Below are positions 6,786-14,704 of a stretch of DNA of 37,032 nt, one piece after another. The DNA lies in IMG/VR virus record IMGVR_UViG_3300041402_000761, positions 1 to 37,032 of that record. The stretch is one strand, 5' to 3'. The DNA is from a virus. The stretch's first letter is position 1. Each line of letters opens with the position of its first letter. The notes under the pieces were generated by a model, which was not told the origin of the DNA, ran no database searches, and saw only the letters and a list, made by a program, of their open reading frames with translations. A program made the translations under genes and the position numbers.

Positions 6786-7313
6786 ATGGAAAGAATTATC
6801 AAGGCATTTCAAGAACAAAACTCGATGGAAGAGGTGATAGAATTTCTTAAAAACCCCTACGAGGTACACCTATGCTACGGCGACGATGGATTCATGGGAG
6901 AGGAGGGAGACGACGACGACGACTACCGCGGGGGAGAGGATGGATGTGATAATATAGGCCCAGGTGGGCTTGGTTATATAAGAGATTATTTACTAAATCC
7001 CGAGATGGTGGGATCTAAACATACAAACGACAAAGAATTTATTAAGAAAGTGGCTAGATTCTATCCCAGCATCGTGGGTTTTGTAGGATCAGAGGTGCTA
7101 GGAGATAAGGAATTTGTTTTGGAACTCATAAAAATTAATCCAAAGTGTTTGGTATTTGAGGATTGCACCGGATCACTGTTGCATACAGCTTTTTATTCAA
7201 GCGGATTTTACAAAGATCCAGAGATTAAAAAAGCTGCTTTACAGTCTTGGGTGTCTAGTGGTAAGAATGAGGAAGATTTTGAAGAGGAGTTTTGGGGAAA
7301 ATACATAGCATAA
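6786..7313 (+). CDS. Asp-rich protein with DUF4116-like repeats, paralogue B (175 aa)
   Basis: Same length and architecture as the product of 5819-6346: a MERIIKAFQEQ head, an acidic tract (GEEGDDDDDYRGGEDG) and the helical repeat region (NDKEFIKKVARFYPSIVGFV, then DKEFVLELIKINPKCLVFED). The central segment RDYLLNPEMVGSK is identical in both, and the DNA just after both genes is also similar (TACATAGCATAAACAAA), so the duplication included the 3' flank. AAGTAGGA precedes the ATG. The best-conserved parts are the helical repeats and the acidic character rather than any catalytic motif, which points to a binding role. Confidence 0.65.
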   Translation: MERIIKAFQEQNSMEEVIEFLKNPYEVHLCYGDDGFMGEEGDDDDDYRGGEDGCDNIGPGGLGYIRDYLLNPEMVGSKHTNDKEFIKKVARFYPSIVGFVGSEVLGDKEFVLELIKINPKCLVFEDCTGSLLHTAFYSSGFYKDPEIKKAALQSWVSSGKNEEDFEEEFWGKYIA

Positions 7314-7341
7314 ACAAACAAAAAAAAGGAGAACCATACAG

Positions 7342-7389
7342 ATGAATAAATTATTAAAAGGGGAAAAAAGAGGACAAGAAGATTATTAG
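7342..7389 (+). CDS. Short leader peptide, 15 codons, coupled to the next gene
   Basis: AAAGGAG precedes an ATG that opens a 15-codon frame (MNKLLKGEKRGQEDY). Its TAG overlaps the GTG of the following gene (TAGTG), so it could pass ribosomes to it. The same leader DNA (CATACAG-ATGAATAAATTATTAAAAGGG) begins the gene at 8040, where it forms the true N terminus. Either this is a leader peptide or a decayed 5' end left by duplication. Confidence 0.4.
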   Translation: MNKLLKGEKRGQEDY

Positions 7390-7844
7390 TGAAATTTAAA
7401 ACTGAAGACAAAACTTTAATCAAACACTTAACTGCCATATATACAATGATCTCTAAAATTACTGATCCCCTAACGGCGAGAATTCCGTACGATTATTGTA
7501 GACCAAATACGTTCGAGGTTTTAACAGTACTAAACGAGATGATCGAGGTTGATATTGAGCTTGTAGATAGTTATCTTGAACCTAAGAGTTTCGAAAAAAA
7601 CATAGAGCGAGATGGGCCTAATACAGTCATCGACTACAAAACAGACAACAAAAAAATAAAAAGGCTCCTATTGGACGTTATAAAAAGATGTGCAAAATCA
7701 AGAAAAATTCTTCCAAAAGACGTAGCAAACAATACACTAACCAATAAAGAGCAATTAGCTATAGGTTTAAAAATGTCAGATATACACACAGGACGATTAT
7801 ACAAATTAGCAAAATTTCTTGCCTATTACATAGAACGGGAATAA
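7389..7844 (+). CDS. Hypothetical protein, 151 aa
   Basis: A GTG start overlaps the stop of the 15-codon leader frame (TAGTG), so translation is likely coupled; the nearest independent site (GAGGA) is about 14 bases away. The protein is Lys-rich and helical with no recognised domain. Its first residues (KFKTEDKTLIKHL) resemble those of the unrelated-looking small gene at 35250-35468 (NFKTEDKRLAEFL), also a late-starting gene with a non-ATG start, so a shared short N-terminal module is possible. It ends with TAATG, overlapping the start of a 43-aa gene. Part of the rightward early operon. Confidence 0.55.
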   Translation: MKFKTEDKTLIKHLTAIYTMISKITDPLTARIPYDYCRPNTFEVLTVLNEMIEVDIELVDSYLEPKSFEKNIERDGPNTVIDYKTDNKKIKRLLLDVIKRCAKSRKILPKDVANNTLTNKEQLAIGLKMSDIHTGRLYKLAKFLAYYIERE

Positions 7845-7975
7845 TGACAGTGATATTAGATATTGATCGTGAAAAAACACTAAATTTTTACTGGAAAAAG
7901 TTGGAGTGCAATTGCAAAACTACAAGAGACGATTATGAAATTTTATTTGCTCTTGCAAAAGAGACTGCTCGTTAA
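7844..7975 (+). CDS. Small hypothetical protein, 43 aa
   Basis: The ATG overlaps the preceding stop (TAATG), which suggests coupled translation. The product (MTVILDIDREK ... LFALAKETAR) is a short acidic-basic helical protein with a Cys pair (ECNC) in the middle and no membrane segment. No family recognised. The spacer to the next gene (7976-8039) holds the ribosome site AAGGAG and a weak CCCCC/GGGG inverted repeat without a T-run. Confidence 0.45.
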   Translation: MTVILDIDREKTLNFYWKKLECNCKTTRDDYEILFALAKETAR

Positions 7976-8039
7976 ATAAAGATATTTTAACCCCCTTTTA
8001 CGGGGAGAAACACAAGCAACAACAAGGAGAAACATACAG

Positions 8040-8471
8040 ATGAATAAATTATTAAAAGGGAAAATAATGTTACAAAATCTTTTACGAGATTGGAGTATTG
8101 CTAAAATTCAAGGGGAATACAGAGACTCATTTTTAGACAAATCGCTTTGTATTAGCACGTGTACTAATGTTTTTATGGACTGTGATGTTCCTTATTTTTC
8201 AATCGTTGGAGAGCGGTTGGCGTGCGATAAAAATATCGTTATAAAGGTCGCTTGGATTAGTTACTCTATAAAAATCAACGGCGACCAGATCCCATATAGC
8301 GCTGACGACTATTCGCCAGATCAAAAGAAGGATTTTGAGTTAGGTTTTGAATACATGCCAGCTATCATAGCTCACGGGCTAGAATATGTCGAGAATTTAA
8401 TGGGGTTAGAAGAGAAAGAAGAAGGAATGGACGAGGTAGAAAGCAAAACTGTTAGTTTACAAACAGCGTAA
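8040..8471 (+). CDS. Hypothetical protein, 143 aa
   Basis: AAGGAG eight bases before the ATG supports the start. The first nine codons duplicate the leader at 7342. Beyond that (MLQNLLRDWSI...) the protein looks like a compact mixed alpha/beta domain of about 110 residues: several Cys (CISTCTNVFMDC), a beta-rich centre (NIVIKVAWISYSIKING) and an acidic C-terminal tail (EEKEEGMDEVESK). No family is recognised. It lies between unknown early genes and the putative ssDNA-binding protein, all in the same direction. Confidence 0.55.
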   Translation: MNKLLKGKIMLQNLLRDWSIAKIQGEYRDSFLDKSLCISTCTNVFMDCDVPYFSIVGERLACDKNIVIKVAWISYSIKINGDQIPYSADDYSPDQKKDFELGFEYMPAIIAHGLEYVENLMGLEEKEEGMDEVESKTVSLQTA

Positions 8472-8519
8472 GTAAAAAAAACAGTGTACAAACAGCACAG
8501 ACAAAAAACGGAGAAAATT

Positions 8520-9356
8520 ATGAGTGTCGAATCAAATTTAGATTATTACGATATGTTGCCAGATGGCTACGACAGAGGGCAGGACAAATCTGGATACATT
8601 CAGGTGTCGAAACTGAGCGAGGGAGAGCACCGCATGCGCATACTCCAGAAGCCCATCTGTGGGTGGCAGGAGTGGACTGCAAAAACTGGCGGTAGTCCGA
8701 TACGATACAGACATCAGGAGTGCCCAAAAACACTACTCATCCCCGGATCTCCTCCAGAGTGGTTCTGGATGGCACCGGTTTGGTCGTACGATGCAGAGAA
8801 GGTTTGCATTATCACTATCAAACAAACGCGTCTTTTTAAGGCGCTGACCGATCTGGTTAAAAACGAAGATTGGGGAGATTTCAGAAATTACGATATTAAA
8901 ATCATAAAAATCGTCGACATGAAAAAGCCAGAAAAGTTTAGGAACACCTATTCGATCTCTCCAGCACCCCCTAAGTCTTTGTCTGACGATATCTTAAAAG
9001 TTGTTCGAGAAACCCCTATCAATCTAGAGGCTATCTGGGATGGGGGCAATCCGTGGGGAGAGGAAGGAGACGAGAAAGCAAGGGTTAAGTGTTTTTTTGA
9101 AGTCGAGTCAGAAAAGCCAGAACTAAAAACCATAACTCAAGCCGATTTAAATGAATTGGAGGGTATTTTTGCTGATTTTCCAGAGTATAAGACACATACG
9201 AAAGATTTATTAGAGAGGGGAGGGCTCGGCCACTCACTCATGGACATGCCTAGAGAGATGTTCGCGTCTCTAAAGGAGAGGGCAGAAGCGCATAGAAAAG
9301 AGGTTCAGGACAATACGAACCGGACCCAGCTTCTCCCGCCATCTCTTTTTGTGTGA
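8520..9356 (+). CDS. Putative phage ssDNA-binding or replication protein (278 aa)
   Basis: The start follows ACGGAGAAAATT. The core (residues about 20-150) is beta-rich: SGYIQVSKLSEGEHRMRILQ, then FWMAPVWSYDAEKVCIITIKQ, then ALTDLVKNEDWGDFRNYDI. The order, a strand with a limit-like SEGEHRMRIL, a W-x-x-x-V-x-x-Y strand and a helix ending in DWGD...YDI, is what I know from phage single-stranded-DNA-binding proteins placed next to recombination exonucleases. The C-terminal 60 residues are charged. Its position just upstream of the YqaJ nuclease fits a role in recombination-dependent replication. Moderate confidence. A terminator-like hairpin follows the gene. Confidence 0.5.
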   Translation: MSVESNLDYYDMLPDGYDRGQDKSGYIQVSKLSEGEHRMRILQKPICGWQEWTAKTGGSPIRYRHQECPKTLLIPGSPPEWFWMAPVWSYDAEKVCIITIKQTRLFKALTDLVKNEDWGDFRNYDIKIIKIVDMKKPEKFRNTYSISPAPPKSLSDDILKVVRETPINLEAIWDGGNPWGEEGDEKARVKCFFEVESEKPELKTITQADLNELEGIFADFPEYKTHTKDLLERGGLGHSLMDMPREMFASLKERAEAHRKEVQDNTNRTQLLPPSLFV

Positions 9357-9380
9357 GGTCTGTGAATGGAGTTTAACCCT

Positions 9381-9403
9381 AGCCCCCGCGGGGGGGCTTT
9401 TAT
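9381..9403 (+). terminator. Rho-independent terminator-like hairpin
   Basis: AGCCCCC, GC loop, GGGGGGGCT, then TTTTAT. It lies between the putative ssDNA-binding gene and the YqaJ gene, whose ribosome site (AAGGAG) follows directly. It probably attenuates rather than separates expression of the exonuclease. Confidence 0.65.
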
Positions 9404-9421
9404 AAGAAGGAGAAGAAAATT

Positions 9422-10327
9422 ATGAGAGTCGAGAAAATACCGGAAAGCAAAAAAGAGTGGCTTGCGATTAGGAAAAATTACATTGGCGCTTCAGAAGCTG
9501 CGGTGCTAATGCATGGAAAACATTTTGAGCAAACGCCATACAAGCTATGGGAAGAAAAAGTGGGTTTTGGTAGCGAACGGGTAGACAATCCTGCAATGCA
9601 AGCGGGTCGGCTAGTTGAAGAAAGGGCTCGTCAGATCTACGAGAGGATGACAGGGGTTTTCATGCGTCCTATGATGGTTTTTAATACAGAGAAAAAGTTT
9701 ATGATGGCCACGCTTGATGGACTTTCATTAGACGAGAAAATAGTGGTTGAGATAAAAAAAGCAAAACTAGAAGATCACGAGCTGGCTAAGATGGGCAAGG
9801 TTCCACAAAGATATTACCCCCAAAATCAGCATCAGTTGGCCTGTACAGGTCACGATATGCAGCACTATTTTTCATACTATTCCGATGATGACGTAGAGCT
9901 GGTCGAGGTTGCTAGAGATAATGAGTATATAGCAAAACTAGAGCAAGAGGAGGCTATTTTTTGGAAAAGCGTGCTTTCATTGAAACCACCTGAACTCACC
10001 GATGCCGATTACCGTAAAATAACCGCGGATGAGTGGAGGGGGAAAAAAGAACTTTATGATGAGGCTGACAATGACGAAAAACGGGCAGTCCAACGAAAAA
10101 AAGATCTTAAAAAATGGTTTGTTGAGACCTGCGAAGGGCAAAGTTCGCAAGGTTTTGGGCTAAGCGTAAGGAAAACCACGACTAAGGGGCTGGTTAACTA
10201 CAAATCCATTATTGAGCTTAAAGGGGTTGATTTAGAACGGTATAGGGGAAAGCTTAGGGAGTCATGGACTATACGTTCAACGAATTCCCGTCTAAGCACT
10301 GCGCCAAGTAAGTTTATATTGGACTAA
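9422..10327 (+). CDS. YqaJ-type viral recombinase (lambda Exo-like nuclease)
   Basis: A 301-aa protein with AAGGAG upstream of its ATG. Family motifs in order: RKNYIGASEAAVLM near the N terminus, AGRLVEERARQIYERMTG, then MMATLDGLSLDEKIVVEIKKAK with the PD-(D/E)xK triad Asp...Glu-x-Lys, and YYPQNQHQLACTG. These are the hallmark blocks of YqaJ. The enzyme should resect double-strand ends 5' to 3' to give 3' tails, working with an annealing or ssDNA-binding protein, probably the product of 8520-9356. The C-terminal 100 residues are a charged helical extension usual in phage members. A RusA-like resolvase gene faces it, five bases beyond its stop. Confidence 0.85.
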   Translation: MRVEKIPESKKEWLAIRKNYIGASEAAVLMHGKHFEQTPYKLWEEKVGFGSERVDNPAMQAGRLVEERARQIYERMTGVFMRPMMVFNTEKKFMMATLDGLSLDEKIVVEIKKAKLEDHELAKMGKVPQRYYPQNQHQLACTGHDMQHYFSYYSDDDVELVEVARDNEYIAKLEQEEAIFWKSVLSLKPPELTDADYRKITADEWRGKKELYDEADNDEKRAVQRKKDLKKWFVETCEGQSSQGFGLSVRKTTTKGLVNYKSIIELKGVDLERYRGKLRESWTIRSTNSRLSTAPSKFILD

Positions 10328-10332
10328 CGAAA

Positions 10333-10797
10333 TTAAGATGTCCTAAATAGGAGTTTCTTTATTTCTTCATAGGAAGCCATTGAAAACGGGAGGATATGTA
10401 TTTCAGTACGTAAATCTCTATTGTTTTTAGCATAAAATTTAGATCCGCTAGCCCACACATTTAGCTTGTCATCCTCGTAAATAACTTTTGAGAGCGCGTC
10501 TTCATAAAATTTCAAATAATTTGACGAATCAGCTTTTTTTGAGATCGGATATATGATGCCAGTTCGTGCCTTTTCCTGCTCCCCCTTAGTCCAACCAGTC
10601 GGTATCGGGAAGAAAAACTCACAAAAAAGAATCAACGGTTCGTTTAAAATTTTTCCATCGTATAGCGAGTTAGCGAACAACGAAACCATTTTCGCTTCTC
10701 TGCTTTTAGGGGCATAGCTGTTTCCCCCTTTCCCTCTTTTATATGCAGGTTTAGGAATGGGGGGCCCGGGAATTGTTAGAAAAATATAGTTGCTCAT
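10333..10797 (-). CDS. RusA-like Holliday junction resolvase
   Basis: A 154-aa protein. The N terminus has the family's IPGPPIPKPAYKRGK strand and basic turn. The centre has KKADSSNYLKFYEDALSKVIYEDD, giving the metal-binding Asp residues (KxD-x-x-N-x-x-K ... DAL ... xDD), and WASGSKFYAKNNRDLRTEIHI ends the fold. Phage RusA enzymes are usually 120-150 aa. It cuts four-way junctions or branched replication intermediates before packaging. It is the only recombination gene on the - strand here, convergent with the YqaJ gene and divergent from 10882. No strong Shine-Dalgarno is visible before its ATG (TTCAATGAGC context), so the start is moderately sure. Confidence 0.8.
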   Translation of the reverse strand: MSNYIFLTIPGPPIPKPAYKRGKGGNSYAPKSREAKMVSLFANSLYDGKILNEPLILFCEFFFPIPTGWTKGEQEKARTGIIYPISKKADSSNYLKFYEDALSKVIYEDDKLNVWASGSKFYAKNNRDLRTEIHILPFSMASYEEIKKLLFRTS

Positions 10798-10844
10798 TGA
10801 ATTGTTAAAAAATATGTTTGTTTATTTACATAGATGATAACACC

Positions 10845-10873
10845 TTGACAATATCTTTTGTAAGGTTCATAGT
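10845..10873 (+). promoter_or_regulatory. Sigma70-like promoter for the 10882-11673 genes
   Basis: A perfect -35 TTGACA (10845-10850), a 17-bp spacer and a weaker -10 CATAGT (10868-10873). The start of transcription would fall at about 10880, almost on the ATG at 10882, so the first gene may be read from a leaderless message. Confidence 0.5.
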
Positions 10874-10881
10874 TTTTAACT

Positions 10882-11094
10882 ATGAATAATCCTCAGATGT
10901 CCTTTTTGCCTCCTCCAACAGCAGAAGAAAAAATTGAAACTCAGCAGCTAGAGATAAAAGAGCTGAAGCGTAAATTGGATCATTATAGACGGAGCATGTA
11001 TGCTAATTTCGGTGAAGTAGAAAAAAAAATTGAGGGGTTGGAGGGAATAATTGATGACTTGGTGGAAGCGATTCAGAAAGTTTCTAGGGATTGA
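10882..11094 (+). CDS. Small coiled-coil protein, 70 aa
   Basis: A short Pro-rich head (SFLPPPTAEEK) is followed by a heptad-like helix (ETQQLEIKELKRKLDHYRRS ... EVEKKIEGLEGIIDDLVEAIQKV), a likely dimeric coiled coil. No Shine-Dalgarno is visible, and the nearest promoter would start transcription within two or three bases of the ATG, so it may be leaderless. It overlaps the next gene by 41 bases in another frame. Function unknown; short coiled coils in this position can be lysis regulators or scaffold accessories, but nothing here shows that. Confidence 0.5.
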   Translation: MNNPQMSFLPPPTAEEKIETQQLEIKELKRKLDHYRRSMYANFGEVEKKIEGLEGIIDDLVEAIQKVSRD

Positions 11095-11302
11095 TGCAGA
11101 AGAAGCTACCACTAGACATACTAAAAAAGAGTGTCGTTATACTGATAACGAGAAGAGCATTCGTAACATTGAGGTATTTTTATTACTTGAAAAAGACAAT
11201 CCTAAACGAAATGAAGATCTTTTTCAAGAAATGACTAGACTTCATCGCGAAAAGAAACTTGAGTGTGACGCTGATTGGGAAGAACTTATGAGGACTAAGT
11301 AA
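11054..11302 (+). CDS. Hypothetical protein, 82 aa
   Basis: Starts at an ATG with GAGGG about eight bases upstream; a TTG one codon earlier is possible. The N-terminal MTWWKRFRKFLG is an amphipathic, basic-aromatic helix that could associate with a membrane. The rest is charged and helical (RNIEVFLLLEKDNPKRNEDLFQ). It overlaps the coiled-coil gene before it and ends TAATG, overlapping the start of the next, so the three genes form one translational unit. No family recognised. Confidence 0.5.
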   Translation: MTWWKRFRKFLGIDAEEATTRHTKKECRYTDNEKSIRNIEVFLLLEKDNPKRNEDLFQEMTRLHREKKLECDADWEELMRTK

Positions 11303-11673
11303 TGAAAAAATTTATTTGCATGATCATTTGTACGATTGCTGCTGTCATATCATCAAGCGCAGTAGCAACCGAAACCGAAACCGAAACCGAAAAAATACCT
11401 TTAACCCATGGATTTCTAACTTTTGGCGAGGGACTTTTTTGTGTCTATTTGGATGGCGAGCTTTTTGAAACAGAAGTTATACATTTTGGAGAGGACGGCC
11501 TTTTTATTTTAGAAGACGATCTTGTATACAACGACCGTCCAAACGAGGACGTTGCACGAGTCAAAAAGTGGAGATGTCCTTATTGCTACCACTGGAGCGA
11601 GCTTGGCAAACGATGCGGAAATAAAGGGTGCCCTAAAAAATCATGGGAAGAAGTTAATTCGCCGTTTCCGTAA
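11302..11673 (+). CDS. Secreted or lipid-facing small protein with zinc ribbon, 123 aa
   Basis: The ATG overlaps the previous stop (TAATG). Residues 1-23 look like a Sec signal peptide: MKKF, a hydrophobic stretch (ICMIICTIAAVISSSAVA) and a possible cut after AVA. Next comes a Thr-Glu repeat (TETETETEK) from a (ACCGAA)4 microsatellite. The middle is beta-rich and acidic; the C terminus carries CPYC-x11-CGNKGC, a zinc-ribbon pattern. A secreted zinc ribbon is unusual in a phage; it might act at the cell envelope, for instance in exclusion or lysis, but no family is recognised. It converges with the virion operon, overlapping it by 20 bases. Confidence 0.55.
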   Translation: MKKFICMIICTIAAVISSSAVATETETETEKIPLTHGFLTFGEGLFCVYLDGELFETEVIHFGEDGLFILEDDLVYNDRPNEDVARVKKWRCPYCYHWSELGKRCGNKGCPKKSWEEVNSPFP

Positions 11674-12877
11674 CGTAAAGCACTGTGCTAGATACTCCGC
11701 CATAAAAACGTTCATCTAGTTTTCCGTTTACGTAAATATTAATAGCTAAATATGGGCCTATGCGTATTTTAAATATTCTAGTCGTCAAACTCCCAGATAT
11801 TCCAGACCAATTTAAAGTTCCAGATGACGTACTGCCCTGTATATAGGTAGCTGATATAGCATTTTGAATAGCATCTTGAAAAAGAGCAACAGTTCCATCG
11901 TTATTAAACATAGCTAGTGATCCAGCAAAAAAAACATGTAGTGTAGAAGTTGCTGATTTTGGTGTTATTGTCACGGTGAGAATTTCATCTCCTTCCGTTT
12001 GTATAGGTGGAACATCTTCAATGTCCATTAAAGTCGATGCAATAATAAAATCAGATGTGTTTGCGTAAACAGTTTGCAAAACTCCTCCGCTAGAAGAAAC
12101 CTCTATAGTATTGGGAGAAGAAGCTCGAGTACTTATCCCGTCAACCCCAACGACATTAGTTATTCCACCTAATGCTGCAACAGTGCCGTCATCAGTGACA
12201 AACTCTGTAGTCACTGGGTCGTCTACAGAGACAACCATCTCTGTGATTGGAGCTTCAGACTTTGTCTTGACGCCAAGCCCCCCTGCAAGCGTAAAAAGCC
12301 CATCAACGGGGACTGGCGTAGAAACTGCATCGTCAGTGATGAATTGCAGAGTGGAGTCTAAAACAATTTCATTTGTTAGGTTTTCGTAGGTGTACATGGC
12401 TCGTCCACCAAGAACTTTAGTCACTCCACCTATTGGAGTAACAGTCCCGTTGTCTGTCTCATACGCGGTTGTAACAACATCCCCATCTACAGACACCACA
12501 ACGTCGGTGTCTGGATCTTGTCCAGATGTAATAACACCAAGCCCCCCTTTGATTCCTGCAACGCCGTCAAGGGTCGGGTGTACAGCAGGGGCACCATCGT
12601 CCGTCTCTAATGATCGTATGCTATCAACTGTTATAGAGGTCTCAAATGGTAGCCACAGTGCATCTCCGTTAGAGTCAAATCGAGATAGATACCATAGCTC
12701 TCCATCTACTCCTGTAGACGGGGTTCGTCCAAGGATTACAAATTGACCTATCCTGTACTTCCTGTCTGTTGGAAGAGGTCTCCTAGGGAAGCGCTTTATA
12801 GGTATAACGTCCTGTTTTGGGCCTAGAGAACGCAGGGGGTTTTGAAACGGGATTCCAACTGGTTGGTTATTGCTCAT
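11654..12877 (-). CDS. Tail fibre protein with repeated beta modules (407 aa)
   Basis: Last gene of the leftward virion operon. After a basic N-terminal segment with RKYRIGQFVILGRTPS and WYLSRFDSNGDALWL, the protein contains two to three repeats built on (F/Y)-x-TD-x-GTV-x-x-x-GG-(V/I)-T-x-V-x-G, at about residues 145-165 and 225-245, with D-x-VVVSVD linkers. The last about 140 residues form a C-terminal domain without repeats, probably the receptor-contacting tip. Repeats of this kind occur in trimeric phage fibres. The start overlaps the stop of the preceding gene by 4 bases (ATGA), and its end overlaps the convergent gene at 11302-11673. Confidence 0.65.
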   Translation of the reverse strand: MSNNQPVGIPFQNPLRSLGPKQDVIPIKRFPRRPLPTDRKYRIGQFVILGRTPSTGVDGELWYLSRFDSNGDALWLPFETSITVDSIRSLETDDGAPAVHPTLDGVAGIKGGLGVITSGQDPDTDVVVSVDGDVVTTAYETDNGTVTPIGGVTKVLGGRAMYTYENLTNEIVLDSTLQFITDDAVSTPVPVDGLFTLAGGLGVKTKSEAPITEMVVSVDDPVTTEFVTDDGTVAALGGITNVVGVDGISTRASSPNTIEVSSSGGVLQTVYANTSDFIIASTLMDIEDVPPIQTEGDEILTVTITPKSATSTLHVFFAGSLAMFNNDGTVALFQDAIQNAISATYIQGSTSSGTLNWSGISGSLTTRIFKIRIGPYLAINIYVNGKLDERFYGGVSSTVLYVTETAN

Positions 12878-14694
12878 GGTAAGTCTCTTGGATATATATA
12901 TATTGGATCGCTTACAATGCCTGCTGCCACTCCTTGAGGAATCCCAAAATAAACATTTGCTGCTGCTATAGTCCCAGTGCCGTCCAAAACTATGTCAGCA
13001 ACATTTGGCGAATTTCTAATACAGTGTGTATTTGTCATAGAAATATTAGTTGCAGTTAAGTGAACGACAGATTGATTCGAAGAACTTATCAATTTGCTGT
13101 CGGATATTTCAGAGCCATTAACTCCAGACTCCATTCTAATACAGGGATTACTAGCTGCATCCACATGACCAACCGTTGATTTTGAAATAGATAACGTTCC
13201 GCCTAATAAAGAAATTGGATACGGAGTGTATGTATTATCTAAGATCAAAACCCCATCGTTAATTTCTATTTTTCCATTAGTACCAAGATCCAAATCCTCT
13301 CCCAAACGCCTACGACAATTAATCATTTTTATAGCAGAGGTAGACCCAGCAAATTTTTCAAAAAGACGCCGGTTGGTTGTTCCTGGTGGGTCAACAAATA
13401 AACAATCTGAAAAGGTCAGATCCCCATCTGATGAATAATCTCTTACCATTGAATTTGTATTGGAACTATGTCGTTCTATAATACAATTTACAAATGTTGC
13501 ATTACCTGAATGGTGTTGCCAACCAGCATTATAAACGAACATATGTAAATTTACAAATGTTACATCCGCATATATCTGGTATGTATAGCCAAGTGTGATA
13601 TATTCTTGTTCAGTCCCATAGAAACTTGTTACAAGAACTCTTTTGTTTATTGTTGTATTATTGTTTGATATAGGAACATCTTCACCAACATAAATCACAG
13701 ATCCGTCTGGCACTTTATCTATAGCAATTTTAAGATCGTTAAAATCTGAGTTGTGTGTTGAGGATGAGCCAACAACAAACCCTTTATATGTATGATAATC
13801 TTTATAACCCCAACGTACCTCGTAGTTGCTGCCGTTAAAAATAAAAGTTTCACTTTCGTTGTTTGCAGATAGAATGAACGATGACTTCCCGTCGATATTT
13901 CCAGAAGCTGTAGTAACAATAATATTTCTAATCGACGCGTTTCCAGTTCTGTCTTTTACTGTAAAGTTTCTATAGATGTCTGTATCGGGGAGTTGTATTT
14001 GTATGTCAAAATTTGTTGTGTCGCACGAAAGATATCCTTCGTTTGCAGCAGGAATAAACAAATCGTTTGTTGCTACGTCTACATAATCTCCAGCTCCTCC
14101 AGACGAGTTTATAGTAAGCGTCTTACCAGTCCCTGCTACCGTTATGTCTCCAACTCCTACGATCTCAATTTCTCCTCCTGATGGACTAGCAAACCCAAAG
14201 TTCCCTGAAAATACAGAAGCTAAAGCCTCTCCATCCGCAGAGAAAAGAATTTGACTCCCCGACGCAAGAGTGTTAATCCCAGCTCCACCAGTGAGGGATG
14301 TTCCCCCTGCTATAGGCACACCGACGCCTGAGTCAGCAGTAAAACTTGATGCCAGTGTGCTCATGTCTATGTCGTAGTTTGCGTCTTTTATAACGCGCGT
14401 AGCTCCAATGTCTATTGAGCTGAGATCGTGAGCTATTTTAGCGGTAGTGTTTACAGCATTAAAAACTCTAAACTCATCGTCAGCAAACTCAACTCCCCCT
14501 CCTCCGCCGCCAGTGAAGGCGACCCCAACTACACTACCAACACCTACGGTAGCTGCTTCTGCTCCGCCAACGATGCTTATAGTGTGGTTTTCAGGAAATG
14601 CAGAGCCGTTATCCGTTTTGATTTCGAATGTTGCGTCGATGCTTCTTTGGGTCCTGTCTAGCTCACCAGTAAAAGCATTTAGTTTGTATGGCAT
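12874..14694 (-). CDS. Tail spike with C-terminal parallel beta-helix (606 aa)
   Basis: The N terminus (MPYKLNAFTGELDRT) is a short particle-binding segment; residues 30-220 are Gly-rich beta modules (SLTGGAGINTLASG, VAGTGKTLTINSSGG) like those of tail fibres. From about residue 310 the sequence takes on the short-strand, turn-rich pattern of a right-handed beta-helix: YVGEDVPI, VTFVNLHMFVYNAGW, ATFVNCIIERHSSN, LTFSDCLFVD, IKMINCRR. This is the pectin-lyase-like fold used by spikes to bind or degrade surface polysaccharide. I cannot point to catalytic residues. It probably decides host range together with the downstream fibre. Confidence 0.65.
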   Translation of the reverse strand: MPYKLNAFTGELDRTQRSIDATFEIKTDNGSAFPENHTISIVGGAEAATVGVGSVVGVAFTGGGGGGVEFADDEFRVFNAVNTTAKIAHDLSSIDIGATRVIKDANYDIDMSTLASSFTADSGVGVPIAGGTSLTGGAGINTLASGSQILFSADGEALASVFSGNFGFASPSGGEIEIVGVGDITVAGTGKTLTINSSGGAGDYVDVATNDLFIPAANEGYLSCDTTNFDIQIQLPDTDIYRNFTVKDRTGNASIRNIIVTTASGNIDGKSSFILSANNESETFIFNGSNYEVRWGYKDYHTYKGFVVGSSSTHNSDFNDLKIAIDKVPDGSVIYVGEDVPISNNNTTINKRVLVTSFYGTEQEYITLGYTYQIYADVTFVNLHMFVYNAGWQHHSGNATFVNCIIERHSSNTNSMVRDYSSDGDLTFSDCLFVDPPGTTNRRLFEKFAGSTSAIKMINCRRRLGEDLDLGTNGKIEINDGVLILDNTYTPYPISLLGGTLSISKSTVGHVDAASNPCIRMESGVNGSEISDSKLISSSNQSVVHLTATNISMTNTHCIRNSPNVADIVLDGTGTIAAANVYFGIPQGVAAGIVSDPIYIYPRDLP

Positions 14695-14704
14695 AAAGTT
14701 CCCG

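Noticed and set aside
7976-8030. Terminator before the gene at 8040
   Set aside because: The CCCCC/GGGG inverted repeat is short and not followed by a T-run.
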